Positions 62,101-64,000 of a stretch of DNA of 64,000 bases are shown here, one piece after another. How positions within the stretch are numbered: position 1 is the first letter of the stretch; every line of letters begins with the position of its first letter. The position numbers were made by a program, and so were the translations under genes. The DNA comes from Candidatus Sulfotelmatobacter sp. (GTDB lineage: Bacteria > Acidobacteriota > Terriglobia > Terriglobales > Acidobacteriaceae): the NCBI GenBank assembly GCA_036500765.1, contig DASYBM010000016.1, positions 310,001 to 374,000 on the forward strand, read 5' to 3'. The notes under the pieces are model-generated. The model saw only the letters and a program-made list of their open reading frames with translations. It did not search any database and was not told where the DNA came from.

Positions 62101-64000
62101 GACTCCCGCGGACAAAACTCCATTCACGCTGACCGCCAGCGACGTAGTGGGCAATTACAATTTCAACTTGCAGGCCGTCGGGTCCGATCCGGATAACATC
62201 ACCCATCTCGTCCCGCTCACCCTGCAAATCGTCAACCTCGCGATGTCGTCGCCCTCGCCGGCGACCGTAACCGTTCCGCGAGGAACCACTTCAATCCCCG
62301 TGAGCTTTCAGATCACCGCCGCGGGATCGTTCAACCAGAGCGTCAATGTCTCTTGCTCCGGCCTGCCCGGCGCCACCTGCACGCTAACCCCCTCCACCAC
62401 GGTCAACCCTACGGCAGGCAACCCGGCAAACATGACGGCCAGCGTCGGTGTACCCGTCACCACCGCGCCCGGCACCTACACCGTAACCATTCAGGCCACG
62501 ACCGCGGGAGCCGAAACACCGCTCACCGCAAGCTTCACCGTAGTGGTCACCACGAACCCGGATTTTATTCTCCAGCCCTTCACATTGCCGGAAGTGAATG
62601 TGGGCAGCGCCGGCGCTTCGGCCACGCTCTCGATCTCATCGCAGGATGGATTCAGCAACATCGTGACGCTGAGTTGCTCCATCTCTATCCACGCAGGCAA
62701 TTGCAGCATCAGCCCCAACTCAGTGAGTTCCTACCCGGCGACAGCAACCGTCACCGTCAACGCTGCCAGCCTCATCGCCGGAAGCTACACGCTGACCGTG
62801 ACCGGCTCTGCCGGTTCCGATGTCCACTCGCTGGCCGTGCCATTGAATGTAGGCGACTACTCTATTTCCGGAACCCAGACTCTATCCTTGGTGCCGGGCG
62901 GTCAGGGTACGGCGAGCCTCAAGCTGATCGCGTCTACGTTTTACAGCGGAGCGGTCAATGCCACATGCGACATCAGCGCCCTGCCTGGCGCACAATGCCT
63001 GCTCACACCGGCGAATCCCCTGACTCTGGCTACCGGCGGCTCGGCGAACCTGACCGCCACTCTCAACGTTACCAACGACGCGGCCGCCGGAACGTACAAC
63101 ATCAACATCAATACCCAGGACACCACGGGAGCGCCCAGCCATTCCTTCACGATTGCGCTGACTGTGGCGCAGGATTTTATCGTCTTCTCGTCGACCGCGA
63201 GCCAGACCGTGACCGCCGGCCAAACCAGCGGCCCTTATAGCCTCACTATTCAACCGGTCGGTACTTCGTTCAGTGGCGCGGTAACGCTCGCCTGTACTTC
63301 CGGACTCCCGGCCGGGGCGCAATGCCTGTTCAGCCCTTCGGGCCCGCAAACTCCAGGATCTTCTGCCGTCGACGTGGTGATGAGTATTTCCACGGCGGCG
63401 CGGAAGGCGCAGCTCCAATCTTCTTCGAGTCAATCTTCTTCGAATCGCTCTTCTTCCACTCACCGCACCATGCTTTACGCGCTCTGGTCATTGTTGCCCG
63501 TAATCGTGATCGGTTGCGGCGCCGGAGGCAGTCGCCACGCGACGCCCAGGCTTCTCGGTCTCATTACGATACTGATTCTGACGACTCTGGCCCTGCTCTC
63601 GTGCAGCGGCGTCAGTACTGGCGGAGGCGGGGGAACTTGTTCGTCCGCGCCGACCGTTCCCTCGGGATTGGCGCCCTCCGCCACGACGAGTTCCGGCACG
63701 ACTTTGTCCTGGACGGCTTCCTCCGCGACGGCCGGGTGCGCGATCACCTACTCGATCTTTCAGGACCAGTCTGCCATCGCCAATGCCACCAGCCTAAGCT
63801 ACACAGTGACCGGGCTCCAACCGTCGACGCTCTACAATTTCCAGGTCTCGGCCATGGATTCCTTCGGTGTGTCGGCGCCGACCGGAGCAGTCAGCGTGAC
63901 TACCCTAGCCAGTGGAAACGGCGGTCAAACCTACCCCATCACAGTGACCGGGAGTTCTCCCGGCACCGCACCCGATGCCGGCCAGAGCTTGCAGGTGCTT
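59183..64000 (+). CDS. Giant secreted BNR/Ig-repeat protein, 3' end beyond window
   Basis: An open frame of 1606 codons from ATG 59183 to the right edge, without a stop. The signal peptide is RILAIVSICWLASVSFTSA. Residues of about 90-910 form a BNR/VPS10-like propeller (TLYIAGAQSGVWKSTN, GHVWRTTDAGATWFDYTGN). From about 916 several Ig-like repeats follow (DFQISVSTSPLVVFPGQT, ISGTQTLSLVPGGQGTASL). Residues 1412-1426 are a serine-rich 15-nt-repeat stretch. Two hydrophobic segments (about 1431-1446 and 1456-1475) end in LALLSCSG, then a glycine linker and an Fn3 domain (about 1487-1577). A large surface protein or adhesin is inferred. Confidence 0.82.
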   Translation, partial: MRILAIVSICWLASVSFTSAQTTKQVVPNKRSSSDPGDDHVQQRNEWFFRGRLVHGKNAAELRRRAWQTKLKLRAQHAAAARENASSRRIAPASLSSGSWVPLGPVPLASDASGTGTQDYRQVSGRATAVAIDPADPSGNTLYIAGAQSGVWKSTNAANGTANNVTWTPTTDDQATLSIGAIAIQPGNTNPTESVILAATGEADNSTDSYFGLGILRSADAGNTWTLISSANNNALSFSGLGGTRMAFDTASAQIDTVVAAMATTSEGVIAGAVNTGTMPGLYTSLNAGQTWSYNALVDPGGAATDAASATSVVFNASANSGNGQFFAAVRYHGFYSSPDGLTWTRLASQPSGSTLSTTACPPISTSNNYACPIYRAEMTVVPGRNEMYAWLISLSSTGIPVDGGIWQSLDGGNTWNTISDAAITNCGDFDGCGVQQGAYNLELLALPNGSGTDLYAGAINLYKCQITSQNPACTGSSFLNLTHVYGCDPIAAPAHVHPAQHALAYAIPASGNALMYFANDGGIYRALDGFFGLSTGSCSGTNLFDDLNQNLGSMTQFIGFSQHPTDQNTLLGGAQDNGSPATGQATTNPGWGNVLGGDGGYNAIDPNTPTNFYASNPDLPPGGLGVQLCSNGVACDNSGFDFVVTSSTVGGDDGAFYFPYILDPASSSAMLVGTCRVWRGPRTGGPFTVLSPNFETLGSATCTGSEINQISSLATGGVPDDNGSSVIYATTSGLGPIAGVLTTPAGGHVWVTRYATGGVPAFYDVTNNGPQGSINPNQFPISGVALDPTDTTGQTAYVTVMGFTGSTGHVWRTTDAGATWFDYTGNLPDVPANAVVVSAEMAQVFVATDVGVFAASTSLPPAWVELGPDPTTGQAGFLPNAAVTAIGIFTGGGQQLLRASTYGRGVWEFNLVITPDFQISVSTSPLVVFPGQTATWNGTASELSGYASSVTLSCVAGSTAPPAACSAVPATLTPADKTPFTLTASDVVGNYNFNLQAVGSDPDNITHLVPLTLQIVNLAMSSPSPATVTVPRGTTSIPVSFQITAAGSFNQSVNVSCSGLPGATCTLTPSTTVNPTAGNPANMTASVGVPVTTAPGTYTVTIQATTAGAETPLTASFTVVVTTNPDFILQPFTLPEVNVGSAGASATLSISSQDGFSNIVTLSCSISIHAGNCSISPNSVSSYPATATVTVNAASLIAGSYTLTVTGSAGSDVHSLAVPLNVGDYSISGTQTLSLVPGGQGTASLKLIASTFYSGAVNATCDISALPGAQCLLTPANPLTLATGGSANLTATLNVTNDAAAGTYNININTQDTTGAPSHSFTIALTVAQDFIVFSSTASQTVTAGQTSGPYSLTIQPVGTSFSGAVTLACTSGLPAGAQCLFSPSGPQTPGSSAVDVVMSISTAARKAQLQSSSSQSSSNRSSSTHRTMLYALWSLLPVIVIGCGAGGSRHATPRLLGLITILILTTLALLSCSGVSTGGGGGTCSSAPTVPSGLAPSATTSSGTTLSWTASSATAGCAITYSIFQDQSAIANATSLSYTVTGLQPSTLYNFQVSAMDSFGVSAPTGAVSVTTLASGNGGQTYPITVTGSSPGTAPDAGQSLQVL
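63416..63460 (+). repeat. In-frame 15-nt repeat encoding serine-rich pentapeptides
   Basis: Units CAATCTTCTTCGAGT (63416-63430), CAATCTTCTTCGAAT (63431-63445) and CGCTCTTCTTCCACT (63446-63460) encode QSSSS, QSSSN and RSSST just before the first internal hydrophobic segment. Confidence 0.8.

Overview
The window most likely comes from a soil-type acidobacterium (Acidobacteriota, Terriglobia-like). This is inferred from moderately GC-rich DNA, families common in that group (bi-domain oxidoreductase, DUF4337, very long BNR/Ig-repeat surface proteins with internal hydrophobic hairpins) and many short intergenic palindromes. No rRNA, tRNA, CRISPR array, prophage or transposase gene was seen.

Positions 1-37,903 are almost entirely surface-glycan biosynthesis. 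A forward operon (336-8951) encodes a methyltransferase, a deacetylase-like protein, a sulfatase-fold enzyme, three GT4 glycosyltransferases and an O-antigen ligase-like polymerase. A convergent reverse operon of 14 genes (25,002 down to 9006) starts with a WbpD/WbpB/WbpE-type trio for UDP-2,3-diacetamido-2,3-dideoxy-glucuronate. It continues with a chimeric DmpG-like aldolase, an ATP-grasp ligase, a methyltransferase, a deacetylase and an aminotransferase, which may build and attach an unusual acyl group. It ends with lipid-carrier and export functions (GT2, LPG-synthase-like TM protein, acyltransferase 3, epimerase, a third DegT aminotransferase, GT87). A divergent exported beta-helix-like protein (25,241-27,892) separates it from a second forward operon (27,949-37,903): asparagine synthase, GT2, DUF362, CapK-like AMP ligase, bi-domain oxidoreductase and carbamoyltransferase.

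Positions 37,900-46,500 turn to catabolism on the reverse strand: DUF4337, YjbQ, histidine ammonia-lyase, thioesterase, enoyl-CoA hydratase, HMG-CoA lyase, acyl-CoA carboxylase beta subunit, an unknown protein and a B12-binding mutase subunit. This is a leucine/histidine and methylmalonyl-CoA flavoured set. It is followed by a frameshifted GxxExxY gene flanked by TTAA-ended inverted repeats.

Positions 46,500-64,000 hold a DNA glycosylase, enolase, a DinB fusion, an orphan antitoxin-like gene, phosphoglycerate mutase (gpmI), GAF and DUF3467 proteins, a GT39-like membrane glycosyltransferase, a secreted propeller-like protein with a good promoter, the modABC molybdate transporter, and the first 1606 codons of a giant secreted protein that runs off the window.

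The most unusual signal is not a gene. At least six loci carry imperfect tandem repeats with a 15-nt period (15-16 nt at one locus), with different sequences at each place. They lie between genes, across stop codons and ribosome binding sites, and inside genes as pentapeptide repeats. A 7-nt AGCTAGA repeat also directly precedes two start codons, and several families of dispersed palindromes (CACAGAGG type, CCACGGAT type, CTTCAG-centred) lie between genes and once inside one.
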